Part shown: positions 12,374-25,199 of the stretch, piece after piece | Numbering within the stretch: position 1 is the first letter of the stretch | How the letters are laid out: every line of letters begins with the position of its first letter | From: Magicicada septendecula | Lineage: Eukaryota; Arthropoda; Insecta; Hemiptera; Cicadidae | Length of the DNA stretch: 64,000 bases | Reading direction: 5' to 3' | Assembly: GCA_034769895.1 (NCBI GenBank) | Contig: CM068367.1 | Span: 123,045,927-123,109,926, forward strand | Made by a program: the position numbers and the translations under genes | The notes under the pieces: model-generated | What the model was told of the DNA's origin: nothing | Database searches by the model: none | Seen by the model: only the letters and a program-made list of their open reading frames with translations

Positions 12374-15300
12374 TAGTTATCACTCGTCACGCGTCTGTCG
12401 TGTGTTTTGTTGCAATAGTGGCTGTCGACGTCTTTCATTAGTCATATTAATCAAAATCTATACGTAGCCTATAGTTTTAAAAAACCATCCACGTCGTCTT
12501 GCATCAAAGTGATGGAACCGTCTGCTTCTTTTTTTTAATCGATCATTATCGCGTGTCATACAACTGCGACCGGTCGCCGATCGTTGCGTCACCTAATGAT
12601 AAATATAAATACACACAGTAAAATAATAGAAAAATAACCATGGCCTCGTTACAGGTGAAACAAAAACAACGTCACCGCACGTTCGCAACAATCACCCGGC
12701 TGACACGTCTAAGCGACCGCTGCTGCCTGCCAGTCACTCAACACTGTTACTGAAACAATGAAATGACCTCAAATGGCGGCGAACACAACAAAAAGTGTTA
12801 CATTGATACGCATTTATGAAACTGAAAGTGCGGCCTTCAGGGATCAACGAACCAGTTGTCAGATGGTGGTATGTATCATCGCAGGAATCCGAACCCTTTT
12901 CCGACCACGAATGTGGCGGGCTAAAGGTGGTTTTTAAAACGTTGTCATAACAGAAGAAAAGATTACGGAATTTTGGAACAAACTAGAACCTCAGTAAACA
13001 ACTAAATTCCGGTCTGTGAAACAGACACGTCACAAAACTACCAAACTGAGAATTCAAAAGACTTCGATCTCAACTATATAATGACATATGGAGCACAAAT
13101 GTAGTGACAGAAAAAAGCATGAATAAAATTAATTAAGGCAGAAGTGTACTTCCTGGAAGGGAATTGTAGAGTCAGTCGGATCGGGTTATTAATATAGAAT
13201 TATCAGTGAGGAAATCAAAAGATGAATTGGAATAGAGAAGATGCAAAAGATTATACAGAATAAAAATGACTAATATGAGTACGACAATGTAAGAATAGCA
13301 GATCCACACTTTATAAAGCAAAAGTAATAGATTTGAGTCGCATCGGCTGAAGAAGAACTCAAAGACTATAAGATGTAGAAACGAAATATAGGCTACGAGG
13401 TGATGAAAGAAGACAGATGAAAGGCTAATGAAAACAACTAAGAATAGACGAACACGGATAAGTGGAGCAGATGTCTGACAGAAAGAAGAAAGCTAAGACA
13501 GCTGTAGGCATCTTTTTATGCATAATTTAGATACGTTAATAATTTACGTCGATTAGCGAAAACGGAGAAATATAAGTAGACATTTCTAACAATTTACGAA
13601 GTAAGTAGAAGGTATTTTATGTGCTGGGGACACTTCATGGAAACAGAAAAGAAACTTTTAAATAGGAAAGATAGAAATATAAAAACAGCATATGTATGTG
13701 CCAAAATATAGGTTATATAAGGCATAAATTTAATTATACGTTACAACCGATCTAGATGAAATACGTGAGGAGTGTGTAACAAGGAGAGATCGAATTATGT
13801 ATGCTTTTTTCACTTTTCGGTTACCATGAAACTTGATTCCACATAATACCCAAACAAAACGAAATCTGGAGCGGAAAGGTGTGAACTATAAGGTGGATGT
13901 AGCAGAATCTACGTATGGCCTTATTTGCTGACAAGTTTCAAATGTTAATTGTTCACTCCACTGCGACAACATTAACCTAAAGGAGAAATTGTCTTTTCCT
14001 TAATCTCGTTAGTAAATTTTTGTCGTTTTCGTTAATAACAACGCTGTTTTTTGTTTTAACGTCGTTTTTGTCTAACACGCGAGGTTTTATTTCTCTTAAA
14101 ACCATACGTTTCGCTCATACTACGATGAAGCAACCTCAGTGGCTCGATTTAGAAGTTAGTCTTTCATGTGCTGTTAGTCTTTTTCCTTATATACTGCCTA
14201 TTTTTTCAGTTCAGCGGCCCTCACTTTATTTTTATGTCTATCTATGCTATGTGAGATGCTGTTTTTCTAAACAGTATGACGGAAATTTTTATCTTTAGCA
14301 TCCCATTGATCGTTAGCATCATGCTGATAACTGGATCTTGGATTTTATCTTTCTAACTGGAGAACTGGGTTCTTTCCACTCCACTCCATGCTATGCCACT
14401 TGCATTTCTGGTTCGTAACAGAGATCCAAGTCTCATTACACGCCACTGATCTTTCAAAACATTTTAGAAATTATAAAATAGAAAACCTATCATTTAGCCT
14501 TTCGTTACAATTTTTATCTTCAAAACTTAAACAAGTGAAAATTTTCAAGATAAATTGATGTGTTAAGTGATTTGACTTAGATTATACATCTCAAAAAAGA
14601 AACATTTACGTGTTTTAAGTTGATGACAGAAAGGCAAAGTTATGATTTTCAAATCGTATTTCGTTTAGACTTTTTTTAATTATATGTGTTTTTTTGCCTT
14701 TAGATATCGAGTGGCCGTTTTATGTTCTTCGACTAAAAAATTAATTTCTTTGCCACAAAAATTTAATCACGTTAAGTTTTATGTTTAAACATAAAGAAAA
14801 GTAAATTATCAAATAAAGACAATTAAGGGGAAATGAGGGTGCTAGTAATTTATCTTCATAAATTATATGGTAAAGCGGTCTCCAAGTTTTAGTCGTCAGT
14901 GTTGTGTGGCGGTAGAGTTAGTAGTTAATAGGGAGAATGCAGTAATTATTGCAGGAGCGCGCGATCTGATCCTCGGCACTTTTAGCTGTATATTCTGAAC
15001 ATTATCTAACTATTACGAGGCGGTAATTGTAGCGGCGGTAAGATACCGTTGTTAATAATAACAATTATTATTACTGTGTTGTGATAGTGGAGTTAATGAT
15101 TGCGCGCGGTATCGTTAAGTACGAAGTCTCACTCGAGGCAAGTGAGTGTTCACTGTACTAGTAGTTACACCCTACAATTAAGTTGGTGTAATTATTGTGC
15201 TCCAGGGCTTATAATGACTACGCTTCGTATTCTGTTACGGTTGTCATCTTCCTCTGTTGCTAAATAGTAGACTATGTGTTCGTTCTTGATTGTTACACCT

Positions 15301-15403
15301 GCCGTGCTTCACTTCCTTTTCTAATTTACATTGTACTTAGAAATTATACCCGTCGCCAAATAACTCTACGGATGAGGGGTGAGCGTAATCAAACCAAGCC
15401 TAG
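12374..15403. other. Unassigned 3-kb stretch
   Basis: No gene recognised. 13140-13520 is A/G-rich on the plus strand and may be old LINE debris but carries no convincing motif. 14880-15140 is less AT-rich and non-repetitive (GCGCGCGATCTGATCC and nearby), a possible unique or regulatory island. Open frames near 14.0 kb lack domains. Confidence 0.4.
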
Positions 15404-15790
15404 TTGTCCAAGTAGTAAACTCTTTGATTTACAGAACTCGCTCACTATTTGAACGAAAATGAACAAAAATCCAATTTCTCTACTATTTCTTTAGTAATAA
15501 GACAATCGTACAATAAACCTTACAAATTCAAAACATTTGGATTTGTATTACAGTTCCTTTTAGTCTGCCACTCTGCTGCATTTTCACAATTTTTAAATCA
15601 AAATTTGAATCTTTTTTGAGCCCTGGTGTTCCAAAATTTTGAACCTACATTGAGATGTTAATTTAAATTCTCTTTAATTTGATACCCCACATTAAATTTT
15701 GCGATTTTATTAAAATTTTCGCCCGATTTTTGGGGCCTGACGTTCAAAATTTTGAAATTCTTGAATAGAATAAATTTAATAAATTTCTTT
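15404..15790. repeat. Dispersed repeat family A, partial copy
   Basis: Matches the first half of the 11.6 kb copy: ACAGAACTCGCTCACTATTTGAACGAA, then TTTGGATTTG.ATTACAGTTCCTTTTA, AGCCCTG.TGTTCCAAAATTTTGAA, TTTAATTTGATACCCCACAT and TTTTATTAAAATTTTC. It stops before the GATA tract and the conserved right end. Confidence 0.75.
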
Positions 15791-16174
15791 AATAAATTTA
15801 AAATTCTTGAATACAAGAGGACAATACGAATATGACTATCGCAACCCTGCGTCTGAATTGTAAAGGTGAATTATCATCGTCACCAATACAAAGAACTTCT
15901 CCTGTTATTAATTACACTCCTAAATATTTGTTGGTACTTGCTCGTTCAAAGTGAACACTTCGAGTTGTCATCCCAATTTCTGATTGTTTATTGGTAAAGA
16001 GTAAATATAATTGATAGTTTTGCGCTAAAGAGTATCATGTACCGTAAAACAAATCCCACTGTAGATATGAACAAGCTATCTAACCATTACACTGTCTCGC
16101 GGCTCTTCTGCACATAGTTAATTGCTAATGTGTTTACATTAATAGGTTGTTTACTCGGCTTGTTTTTTACACAA

Positions 16175-16178
<4 letters not shown>
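15791..16178. other. Unassigned sequence
   Basis: Nothing recognised; AT-rich single-copy-looking sequence leading into a (GT)n tract. Confidence 0.4.

Positions 16179-16230
<52 letters not shown>
16179..16230. repeat. (GT)n microsatellite
   Basis: About 26 uninterrupted GT units ending in GGCGCGCGAG. Apparent poly(Val/Cys) frames across it are artefacts. Confidence 0.98.
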
Positions 16231-16231
<1 letters not shown>

Positions 16232-16382
16232 CGCGCGAGCTCTCTTTAAACTTCACACCTTTCAGTTTTTATTTCACAGCAGCGTCAAAGTGGTTTTTTT
16301 ATGCATTATGCATGCACGTTCTCAGTACGTAACTGTCTATACAACATATAAAGGAATATCCATACTGTCTGTCCTCCGTCTC

Positions 16383-16385
<3 letters not shown>

Positions 16386-16461
<76 letters not shown>
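16386..16461. repeat. (CT)n(CA)n compound microsatellite
   Basis: About 32 CT units followed directly by about five CA units. Only 155 bp separate it from the (GT)n tract. Confidence 0.98.
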
Positions 16462-17149
16462 GACTATGCATACAACGCATTATATTATATTCAATATCCG
16501 TTTTGTGTTTTCATAATACTATATTTTTGTTTTCAGGTGAGTGCTGAAAATAAATTTTATCTCCATTCAAAGAAGATACAAGGGGTCAGTGGTGTAAAGG
16601 ATTCTCGTCCCTTCACTTCATCCGGGAACTTTCTCAAAAGAGGTAGAAGTACTGTTTATCTTTTTTTTTTCTAAATATAACTTTATCGGTTATTTATACT
16701 CCATATAAGTTCGATTCGTTCATTTTATGCAATAGAACATAAGGACTGTAGAGATCTCCGTATCCTTCTTCGATACTGCTGATGATTCACCCTCCTCCTA
16801 AGTGGCCCCCTCTGTTATCTCGTGTTATCATGATGAATTTTGTGCCAGTGGCGTCTTCACTTTCATATAGAATCACCACCTTCAGGCGTACGATATTTAT
16901 TGTTGAGCAGAGACTCCGCTCCAGAAGGATTGTAATTCCATTTTACCGTGTTACTTGTTTACTTCTTATTCCCTTCAAATTCATGACGTTATTTTTGGCT
17001 ACCACAGACGTTCAGTGTTTTGAGTGTTTTGCCGGTCATGGATACTCTTTGAGTATTTCAAGGTAATAAATAGTGAAACAATACGAAGGTGTTATCCCGT
17101 TTGTACGCAATTATTGGTAGGTAAGGAACTAGAAGCCTAGGTAAGGACA
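16462..17149. other. Unassigned sequence
   Basis: No gene. A poly-T run at 16661-16670; 16780-17060 has a plus-strand open frame without recognisable domains. Confidence 0.4.
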
Positions 17150-17395
17150 TCTCATGAGAACTGAACAGAGATTTTACTTATTCCAGTCCATACTACAGGG
17201 AAAAGTACTTGGAAAGAGAGGAGTTGGGCGACCGAAAAGCTCTTTGCTGAGAAATTTAAGGGCCTGGTTTGGCATGAATACAACTGACTTATTCCGTGCA
17301 GCAGTACAGAAAGTTAAAATACTCAGTATGATATCCAACATCCGAAACGGATAGGAACTATCAGAAGAAGAAACAACTAGAAGACACTGCGGACG
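17150..17395 (+). pseudogene. LINE ORF2 C-terminal end
   Basis: Plus-strand frame encodes LQGKVLGKRGVGRPKSSLLRN, LRAWFGMNTTDLFRAAV and VKILSMISNIRNG, then a stop. The GxRGVGRPxxSxLRNLR...LFRAA block is the usual last part of one group of LINE ORF2 proteins. Purine-rich AGAAGAAGAAACAACTAGAAG follows the stop and could be the remains of the 3' tail. Only the last ~60 codons remain, so this is a severely 5'-truncated copy. Confidence 0.75.
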
Positions 17396-19734
17396 ATAGA
17401 TCTTCGGCATGTAGGCCTAGTTACTGAAGGACTGAAATTCAATAATCATTCTTAACTGCGGTTTCGCATATAAACGGTTTTGTAACGCGATGATGGATTC
17501 CCTTATACGCGATTTGTCTGAGTATCGCGTTGATCATTTGTCTCAAAGCGTTGAGCACCCATATATTTTGTACCCGGATTGAATTCAGCCTGTTGATCGT
17601 TGTTTTTACATGCGGAGGAAGGATAGAGCAAAGTGTTGTCTTCAAGCTAATCTCTTCTTTGCGGAACTACTACCATTCCATCAAAAAGCGGAGAAGAGGT
17701 TCTCGAAGCGAGCAGCTTTAAAAGATGTTTCACAACAAAATGAAGAAATGCTCTGTTTTAAGTTCCTTTAAATCGTCTGGAGTAAGTTGTTAACGTTACT
17801 TACCCTTCCAAAAGTGTCGATTTCCTTGCGTTTATTTATTATTTTTTGTACATTCTACTCATGTTGTTAGGAGCTAATTTAGTTTTTAAATTTTAAGTTA
17901 AAATTTGTAGTAAATCTGGATGGTAAATGTGGACTTAACTAACATTCGGTGCTACTTTTTCTTATCTCAGAGAGTTTTTTGTTACATTTTTAAATTTGTG
18001 AAAATTCTTGTTGATCAGTTTTCATTGTGACTGTCAGCTATTTGGTATTCTGGTTTTATGCATTCGAACAATGTAGTCTGTACACAGGTCAATAAAGGGT
18101 TGCATTTTGTATTTTTTTGTTTTTTTTTTGTTTCCGATTACTCTTACCTTATTTTTATATATAATGCTAATTTACGACAATCGCGGATTCACCGATCACA
18201 ATGATTTGTAGAAGTGTAGCCATCGCGGTTACTGACAAATGTCGACCGTCTTCGCTACCTCCGTTTCGTTTTAGCAGATTGTTAATTTGTTGTCATGTTT
18301 TCTTGTCCTCTTTATTTCGATTCGCTTGTAGTAAAAGAAAAAGAAAAATTACCAAAGAAGCGGTAGGCGTAAATATGATATATTTTATCAACAAACCCTG
18401 TAAAATAAGTTGTACACTGCAAGAACGACTTGTTGCTCAATGCTTTCATTTAATGTCAAAACATTTATTGTAAATCTGGATTGTCACTGTAGGATTTCAT
18501 TTCAAAAAACGCTTTGTGTATCTTTGCGAATCAACAGGGAAAATGATTTGTGGTGGAAGGTGGAAAAGTTATTTAGTCTAATCCGTAGAGGGATGACGAA
18601 GTATTCTATTCGAATTGAATCGAATCTTTACCCCCTGCTTAAGGGGGAGTAAGATGTCTCCGGCCACCGAGGCCGTCGTGTGGTCATTTATCAAACTTTT
18701 GTGTTCATCCATTTGACGCTTGACTTTACGAGTTGAGTCACGATGCTTTAATCACACGACCGTACCGCCAGGGGAAGACGTCGTTATTATCACGCGAATG
18801 ATGTGACCTATTTCGTACAGATGTCCTATAGAATTACGCATTTGGTCACGCGAATGTGTGTGCGCAATCGGTCGTGAAGGTCTGCGTGTACGTGACGTTA
18901 TGCGCGACTGGATGACGACAATTAATTTGATTATTAAGCTTTAAACAATGAAATTTTAAACCAGTTATACAATAATTGTTGACATCATCAGCATATCACA
19001 TGACTTCGTTTGGCTAATTAACTTTCCCTTTTCACCTGTTCATCAATTTGTCGTTGACACACAATTAAATATAATGAGAGCCAAACAGGATTGTCAAGGG
19101 GGAATGAGAAAGATAACGAAGAGGAGGGTGATGGAGTGAGAGTGAGAGAGGATTTGGAGAGACGTAGCCGTGGCTTATCTGTTAATAAGTAACTCATGTA
19201 TTGCACAATGTTTCTTGCTGGCAGGGACGAATTATTGATTATGCAATATTCTGTACATTAAAAAATTCGATAATAAAAGATATTTTTTTATAAATAGAAA
19301 CATAAATTATTCTTTCCTGTACCCCATACTAGCGTAACTAATTTTTTAATGTCAATCATTAAGAAACACAAAGAGTGATTTGTCTTCTTTTTCTTCTCCA
19401 CTCAAGCATTAGGCCAATTTATCTGTTCCGGTTCTCAAGGTTTACCCGTTCCCAACATCTCACTTAATTTGCGTATGTGTAAAAAAAACCTTTCTGGTCA
19501 GTTAGCTTTTATGCTTTCTGTGCACACAGTCAATACACAGTAATCCGACTTTGGCCAGCATTATCATCGTTTCCAAAAATATTCAGAGTCCTTCCGGAGT
19601 CCACGTTTCGTTTTGTTTCCATTTACTTCTATTACATCTAGTTACAAACTATCAAGCAATTTTATTATAACAACTGTTAGCAGTGTGTACAATGTGCTCC
19701 CATTGGCGCACTCCTCACTGTAGTTTACTCTTCG
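17396..19734. other. Unassigned 2.3-kb stretch
   Basis: No recognisable gene or transposon. T-rich tracts at 18110-18130. 18655-18920 is relatively GC-richer with CG dinucleotides (for example GTCACGCGAATGTGTGTGCGC). Frames in the stretch are short and without domains. Confidence 0.4.
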
Positions 19735-20345
19735 CTCATGTGTGGATATTTCACTAAACACTGCAGTTCTCTACCAGTTCGAATGGTTTCTGTCTTTGCA
19801 ATGGTCGAACAAGTCTAACATTATCAAGAAGTTGTAGCACTTCATTATTTTCATGTGTATGAAGCCTTAATTTATACTTAGCTGCAAACCGTTCGATCTC
19901 ATCAGTTAACGTACGTACGAGATCAGGTCTCGTATTTTCAGGTCTCCATGGATGTCATCGTTCCGTACATACCACGGTGCGTCAACAATACTGCGAAAGA
20001 CTCCATTTTAAAAACCTTGGATTAATTTGATGTTGGATTTCTTTGTGCAAAACCAAAGTTGCGTACGATAAACCCACACCGGTTTTCAAAACTTGCTAAT
20101 ATAATACGACTTTATTATGCTGTGACGGTTCAAAGTGCCTCCCACAACATTTTCTTGAATTTTATTCGAAGTTCGTCACGTTTTTTCTTGACATGTTCTC
20201 TCCACCTAAGATTAGCATCTAGAGTCATGCCCAAATAATTTGGCTAATTTGCATGTGGAATTATTTGATAATTGACTGAAATAGTTAAGTGTTCTATTTT
20301 CCTGTTGATGAAGTTGACATGAGTAGATCTGGTCTCATTCAACAC
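19735..20345 (-). pseudogene. Jockey-type LINE ORF2 C-terminal fragment
   Basis: The minus strand encodes the thumb and C-terminal region of a Jockey-superfamily LINE: PNYLGMTLDANLRWREHVKKK (20129-20250 region), DELRIKFKKML, then after stops and frame changes KPVWVYRTQLWFCTKKSNIK, IVDAPWYVRNDDIHGDLKI and RLHTHEN-like remains. The YLGMTLD..L.W..H and DAPWYVRN..IH.DL motifs are diagnostic of Jockey-like proteins. The RT catalytic box is not present. The superfamily is assigned with more confidence here than for the other LINE pieces. Confidence 0.88.
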
Positions 20346-21008
20346 ATTTTGGGGGCAATTCACCTGTGGATCCACAATGCTTCATGGGTTCCAAGAGTCG
20401 ATTACATTCTTCGCTCCAAACTTCCTACAATATCAGGGTGTCTGGACTGACAGTAGGCGTTCATCGTTATGGTGCTTGCCCCGATCGCCAACCTCAACCA
20501 CCCCTTTACAGATGCTTCTTAGCATTTTTCCCTGAAAGTCTCCTAATAATTATTCATTACGTTTTGTTAACGTTCTGGGCTGCATGTTAACACTGTCTCA
20601 TTCGTGTTTCTAGTTCGGCTAGTCCGGAATATCGTGACCCGGATAACTTCCACATACAGTAGTCTCTGAACTGACATTCCCTTCTAGAATGTCAGAGATT
20701 TGCTTTAATGTTTTTCTATGCAAGTCGTTTCTCTGCTGCGAACTAGCAACGATTTAATAATATTAGTTGTAGGCCCTGTACAAATGAATTCTAATTTTAA
20801 TGAATTCTATAACACATAACACAATGAACCAAATTTTGACAGTTCCATCCGATTATATTTATTCGTCGTTTAGAGCATAGTCATGCGAAGCAGAAAGCTA
20901 TTTGCGTATGTAACCAAACTTCTATAAGCGTAGCAAATCCCTTTGACGTTGAAGCTTGTGCCAAAATTAACAAATTACATTTGGAAAAGAAATTGTTTTA
21001 GATTATTC
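20346..21008. other. Unassigned sequence
   Basis: 20360-20590 contains a plus-strand open frame (reads GVHRYGACPDRQPQPPL) that lightly recalls the end of a mariner-type transposase but is too degraded to call. The rest is AT-rich. Confidence 0.35.
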
Positions 21009-21031
21009 GTGTGTGTGTGTGTGTGTGTGTG
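21009..21031. repeat. (GT)n microsatellite
   Basis: About 11 GT units followed by GGGGCAG. Confidence 0.95.
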
Positions 21032-21069
21032 GGGCAGTGAAAAGCTGAGTCTTCTTTTTCTTCTACACT

Positions 21070-21850
21070 TCAGGGATTAGGCAATGTGCCTGTTCCGACT
21101 TCACATTATCAGATCCATTTCTTTCTTGGTCTTCCTACATCCCTTCTTCCAGAAGGCTTATCCTTGTTTAGAATTACTGGCAATCTTCATCCATGCGACT
21201 TAAATGCTGTCTCCATTTTCCCCCGATTCTTCAATTTTCTCATTTAGATTATATATTTAATTCTTCCCGTAGCGTATATCTTCATTTCTTGTATGATTCA
21301 TTCTTGTGCATCCTTTAACCCTTCTGAAAAATCTCAACGCTGATTATTGTATGTTGCTTTTATCTCTTTGTTTTGTAATCCAAGATTCACTGCCATATAA
21401 TAGGAACAGCCATTGTTTTGTAGAATTTTAATTTTGTCTCACGTCTCGTTTTATTTTTCAGTGTTCTATTTATTTTTACACATATGCGTTGAAATCTATT
21501 GACTTTATTTTGTATATCTTTGTCAACGTCAAAACTTTATCACAACCTAAATAGTTACGACATCGTAACAATACTTTATCCTAACCTAAATGTTCCAGTA
21601 CTTTATCGTCAATAATAATCTTTGAGCGCACTGGATATTTTCCGTAGTGAGCTATAACATTTGTTTTGTTGGTAGATATCTTTAGGTTGTAGTATTGTCG
21701 TCCCAGTTTATGTAGTCTGTACACAGAGCATTGTAAGTCTGCTTCATTATTTTCCAGTATAACCACATCATCTGCATACAGCAGAACATTTAAGTGGTAA
21801 TTCCTTTTCTGCTGTACGCCTTGAAGGACTTCAAAGCTGAATGCTAGAGT
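21070..21850 (-). pseudogene. LINE reverse transcriptase to C-terminus, decayed
   Basis: The most informative LINE fragment of the window. On the minus strand the YADD catalytic box is intact (21767-21778, LLYADDVVILENNEADLQ). It is followed by YNLKISTNKTNVIAHYGKYP and VRSKIIIDDKVLEHLG, the standard palm-to-thumb order. Several stops and frame changes follow, and the end carries SGRRDVGRPRKKWI (21113-21154), after which a run of AGAAGAAAAAGA on the minus strand looks like the 3' tail. The N-terminal RT and endonuclease are missing. Not functional. Confidence 0.88.
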
Positions 21851-22020
21851 AAAATTAATTGTAGTTTGTTGAAATATAAAATATCGTGTACATTAATCAA
21901 ACATAGGCTACCGTTGGCGATTTCATAACTTTTTGACGACGATTTATTCCATTAGGTCGTCAAGATTCCTGATACGCTTGTTGCTATATCTACCTTGCAA
22001 GTGAAAACATTGTACTTAGC

Positions 22021-22053
<33 letters not shown>

Positions 22054-22938
22054 GTGATTAAATACTTTTGTACGATCCTGTTCGTATTTACAATAGTAGT
22101 GGATTATTGAAACCAAAACTTAATTATGTTTCTCTTCACTTGTTGAGGAGTAAGCGTTCGATTAAACTTAAAGCAGATTGCCAATTGATAAATATTTGTT
22201 TTGCTCAATAAAAGCGTTGATAAAGATAAGATTGATATATTAGGACAAGGTTTTTGTTTTGCGAACGTGCCTGTGTGTGTCGAATGTAACTCGTTGTTTG
22301 TAAATTCTAATTTGTTTCAGTTGACCGTACATGCACGCATGAGTACAAAAAGTGTGTGGACACACAAAACCATTGATCCAAGCGTTTCTTCCAGAATCTA
22401 GGTTAAAACAAATAAATAAGTGATAAATATATATCACTGTAAGTGTTTTTGTGATAGACAAGTTTTGCAACGTTACAAAAATTTAAATTACGTAAAGGAA
22501 TTATGTAATATAGACTTCAATTTAACGCTATTACTTAACAGAAGTAGAGATACTGTACTATATATTTTATCTGTATTAATAAAAACGAGTCTTAAAACAT
22601 AGTTCCAATTTGTCGCAGTATTAAAGTGAAATAATATCAGGTTTACTGATAAAGGATTTTTAGATCTCTCAGATGGAGTTACAAGGGTGTGCTGCAATAA
22701 ACGAAAAAGTGAACAATAATTTTAGATACTCGGACGGACGATAACGTTCTCCTAACTACGAGCCCTTAACATGTGGACAACCGAAATTAATAACTAGCGT
22801 AATTGAATCCTGAGGTGACGCCTTAAAGTCCACAAAATGAAACTAATAGGTTAGGCATTAGTAAGCAATCAGACATCGTTGTAAACATTAGTCGGTGGTT
22901 TATTCTGTAAAACTACTAAGCGATCGGTGATTTCTATC
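21851..22938. other. Unassigned, with (TAA)n tract
   Basis: A (TAA)n microsatellite lies at 22022-22053. The remainder is AT-rich with no recognised gene; the plus and minus frames at 22.2-22.7 kb are mutually overlapping and have no domain. Confidence 0.45.
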
Positions 22939-23167
22939 AGGTAAACCCTCTAATCGGACTCCCTCCATCGTAATATTATTTCACTTGACGTTTCGATCCC
23001 TAGAATCTGGGACCGTCCTCGGAAGCTATGGGTGGAGGCTGAGAGACCCTGTTGTTAGATCTTTCAACCACCGCTCACATCTTCTGAGGTCGATCCCAGA
23101 TTCTAGGGATCGAATCGTCCAGTGAAGTAACATTACAATGGAAGCAGACCAAGTAGAGGGTTTACCT
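22939..23167. mobile_element. 229-bp palindromic foldback element
   Basis: Inverted arms of about 83 bp (from AAACCCTCTA at 22943, and back to TAGAGGGTTT at 23163) match at 70 of 83 positions, with a short spacer (23026-23080). Each arm holds a small internal stem (GATCCCTAGAATCTGGGATC-type) flanked on one strand by GAGGA and CGAAACGTC. This is similar to the CTGANGA..GAAAC arrangement in the foldback elements at 30.7, 44.8 and 52.5 kb. No coding capacity. Confidence 0.8.
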
Positions 23168-23534
23168 AATTCGGTGGTATTTAACTGCAGCAAGTGATTA
23201 CAAGCTTCGGATGTTTATTACCGCAGCCAAAGAGCAATAACTGGACCAGGACAGCAGTAAACTGAGACGTAAATTTTCTTGGTTGTTCACTCTTAAGAAC
23301 GACGTTTCTTTAAGGCCTAATACACGACATTTTTCTTTTTCTTAACACTAAACGTTTTTCCCAGTCTACGATAAGATGACAACTGAGCCGCTTAGGATGT
23401 CTCATGGTAGAATGGGCAAAATTTATCGTGTAAAAAAAAAATAAATCAGTTGATTTTAAGGACACACCAACCCGGGCATGAGATAAGAATCTGTTGACCA
23501 CATGAGCGATCTGTCAAAGGCTGCACACGAAGGG
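23168..23534. other. Unassigned sequence
   Basis: No feature recognised; an A-run lies at 23431-23439. Confidence 0.4.
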
Positions 23535-23800
23535 CTGATAATTCTACAATGAAGACATTCGTAAAGAGTTGGACCTTTTTTTAATACCCAAGATCGTATT
23601 GCAGAAAACAAAGAGAGACCTCTTGCTCATCTGAATAGGATGCCAGATGGCAGGATGCCTAAGAAAGTTTGGCAATACAAGCCTGGTGGACAGCGAAGTA
23701 TGTTAACGAGGAAGGGCTGGTGAAGTGTGTATATTCCTTTTGGACAGTCGGCTAGTCCCAGACAGGTGATTCGGCTAGTCCCTGAGAGAAGGAGAAGACG
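23535..23800 (+). pseudogene. LINE ORF2 C-terminal end
   Basis: The plus strand encodes DRIAENKERPLAHLNRM, PDGRMPKKVWQYKPGGQRS and RKGW, the typical RMxxxRxPKxxxxYxPGGxRSxGRPRKRW ending, here degraded. A purine-rich stretch (GAGAAGGAGAAGACGAAGAAG) follows at 23785-23805, like the 3' tail of the other LINE copies. No RT core. Confidence 0.75.
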
Positions 23801-25199
23801 AAGAAGACCAACCCGGGTAGTTTCGATAGGGAAGGCAAAATACTCTGCAATAGAGATTTCATGCTGTCTTTTAAGGAGTCTGCATTACTGTTGTAGGGGG
23901 TAAGAACTCGGATGTGGACAAAAGCGAAATTACAAAATTATATAAATCTTTAGAAATTTGTTAGAAGAATATGCTGAAAATATATCATTGCGAACGTCAC
24001 GGAAAGACAAATATACAAAGCGGGCGTATTTATTTCTTCGCCACGCACATACAAATATTTTTTTGTACTCAAAAGTAATTCTTATACAGTTTTACTTGTT
24101 AACATTTGCCGTGCACATCGGCTTTCTGTCTTTGCAATCTTTTTCCCGTTAACAAACTACTTGTTTACGTGTTTTTCATACCACGTGCAATGTATTAAAA
24201 TTGTAACGAATTCAGTACGTTGTTAGCAATTTTTTTTTTGTCCTTGAATTTACTAATATGTTGCAAAGCAAATCTTATTTGTTTGAGGGCGTTGATTTTC
24301 AGATAACGTTACGCTCATAATAATAAATCTATGTGTTTGTACTACCTACGTACGGTACACTAGACGTGTAATGTGACTAATCTATAAATGGCATGCTTTA
24401 AATGGACGTTTAGGCGCACTCGCGCGTGTCTCTGGGCACATTAATTTCGCTTTTAATGAAGGGTAGTCCTAATCTTTAACTTATTTTTTAAATGTATTTC
24501 TTCGCAGTCTTCTTTTATTTTCTCCTTTATATTTTTCTTTTTTCCTTGTTTCCTACGTCTTCTCCTCCTCTCCGGTCACGAATCACATTTTCAGATCACT
24601 GAATACGTCGTTGCTATTGATGGACCAAGGCGCAGTTATTGTATTTCTTAAAATCTTTTAACTGCTTAACGAGTTGTACCCGTTTACGCCCCGCGGTGGA
24701 GCGCCAAATGCTACTCTTATTTTAATTGCTGTTTACTGTGCCCAATTTGTTGGTGCCAAATGCAATGCTAAATTTTATTGCTTACGATTTCAGGGTTTTA
24801 ATTGGTAATAATTTATATATTAGCAGTTATGCAATCAAATGTTATGAGACTCTAGTATTCAATATTTACTCGGAAGGTGTTGAAAACTACTTCTAGTGAT
24901 TAATTTCATAGCGTTTTATCTTCAAATAACAAACAATACGTGTTTATCTGTCTATCATTAAATTTATTACGTTTAACGATTACTGTCATTAGTATCATAT
25001 TTCTATTCTTCGTAACATATGATTATCAATAATTATTTTAGTACGTGATTTCTATCAATAAACAATTATAAAGCTAATCTCTCAATATCTCTTAATATCT
25101 CAAGGTTCTTTTGTGTGTTATAAAATATGGATTAATTCTTACATCTAATTACTTATTTCATTACGACATATTATTTTAAATGGATTCATTTAAACATGA
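23801..25199. other. Unassigned sequence
   Basis: No gene or element recognised. 24410-24760 is less AT-rich and non-repetitive (CACTCGCGCGTGTCTCTGGG, then CGTTTACGCCCCGCGGTGG), a possible unique island. 24800-25200 is AT-rich and may already belong to the LTR-like block that follows. Confidence 0.4.

Noticed and set aside
16147..16547. Frames with poly-Val/Cys and poly-Leu/Ser
   Set aside because: Direct translation of (GT)n and (CT)n microsatellites.
20366..20590. Possible mariner/Tc1 transposase end
   Set aside because: Only a vague resemblance around ACPDRQPQPPL; no catalytic block, inverted repeat or second motif to support it.
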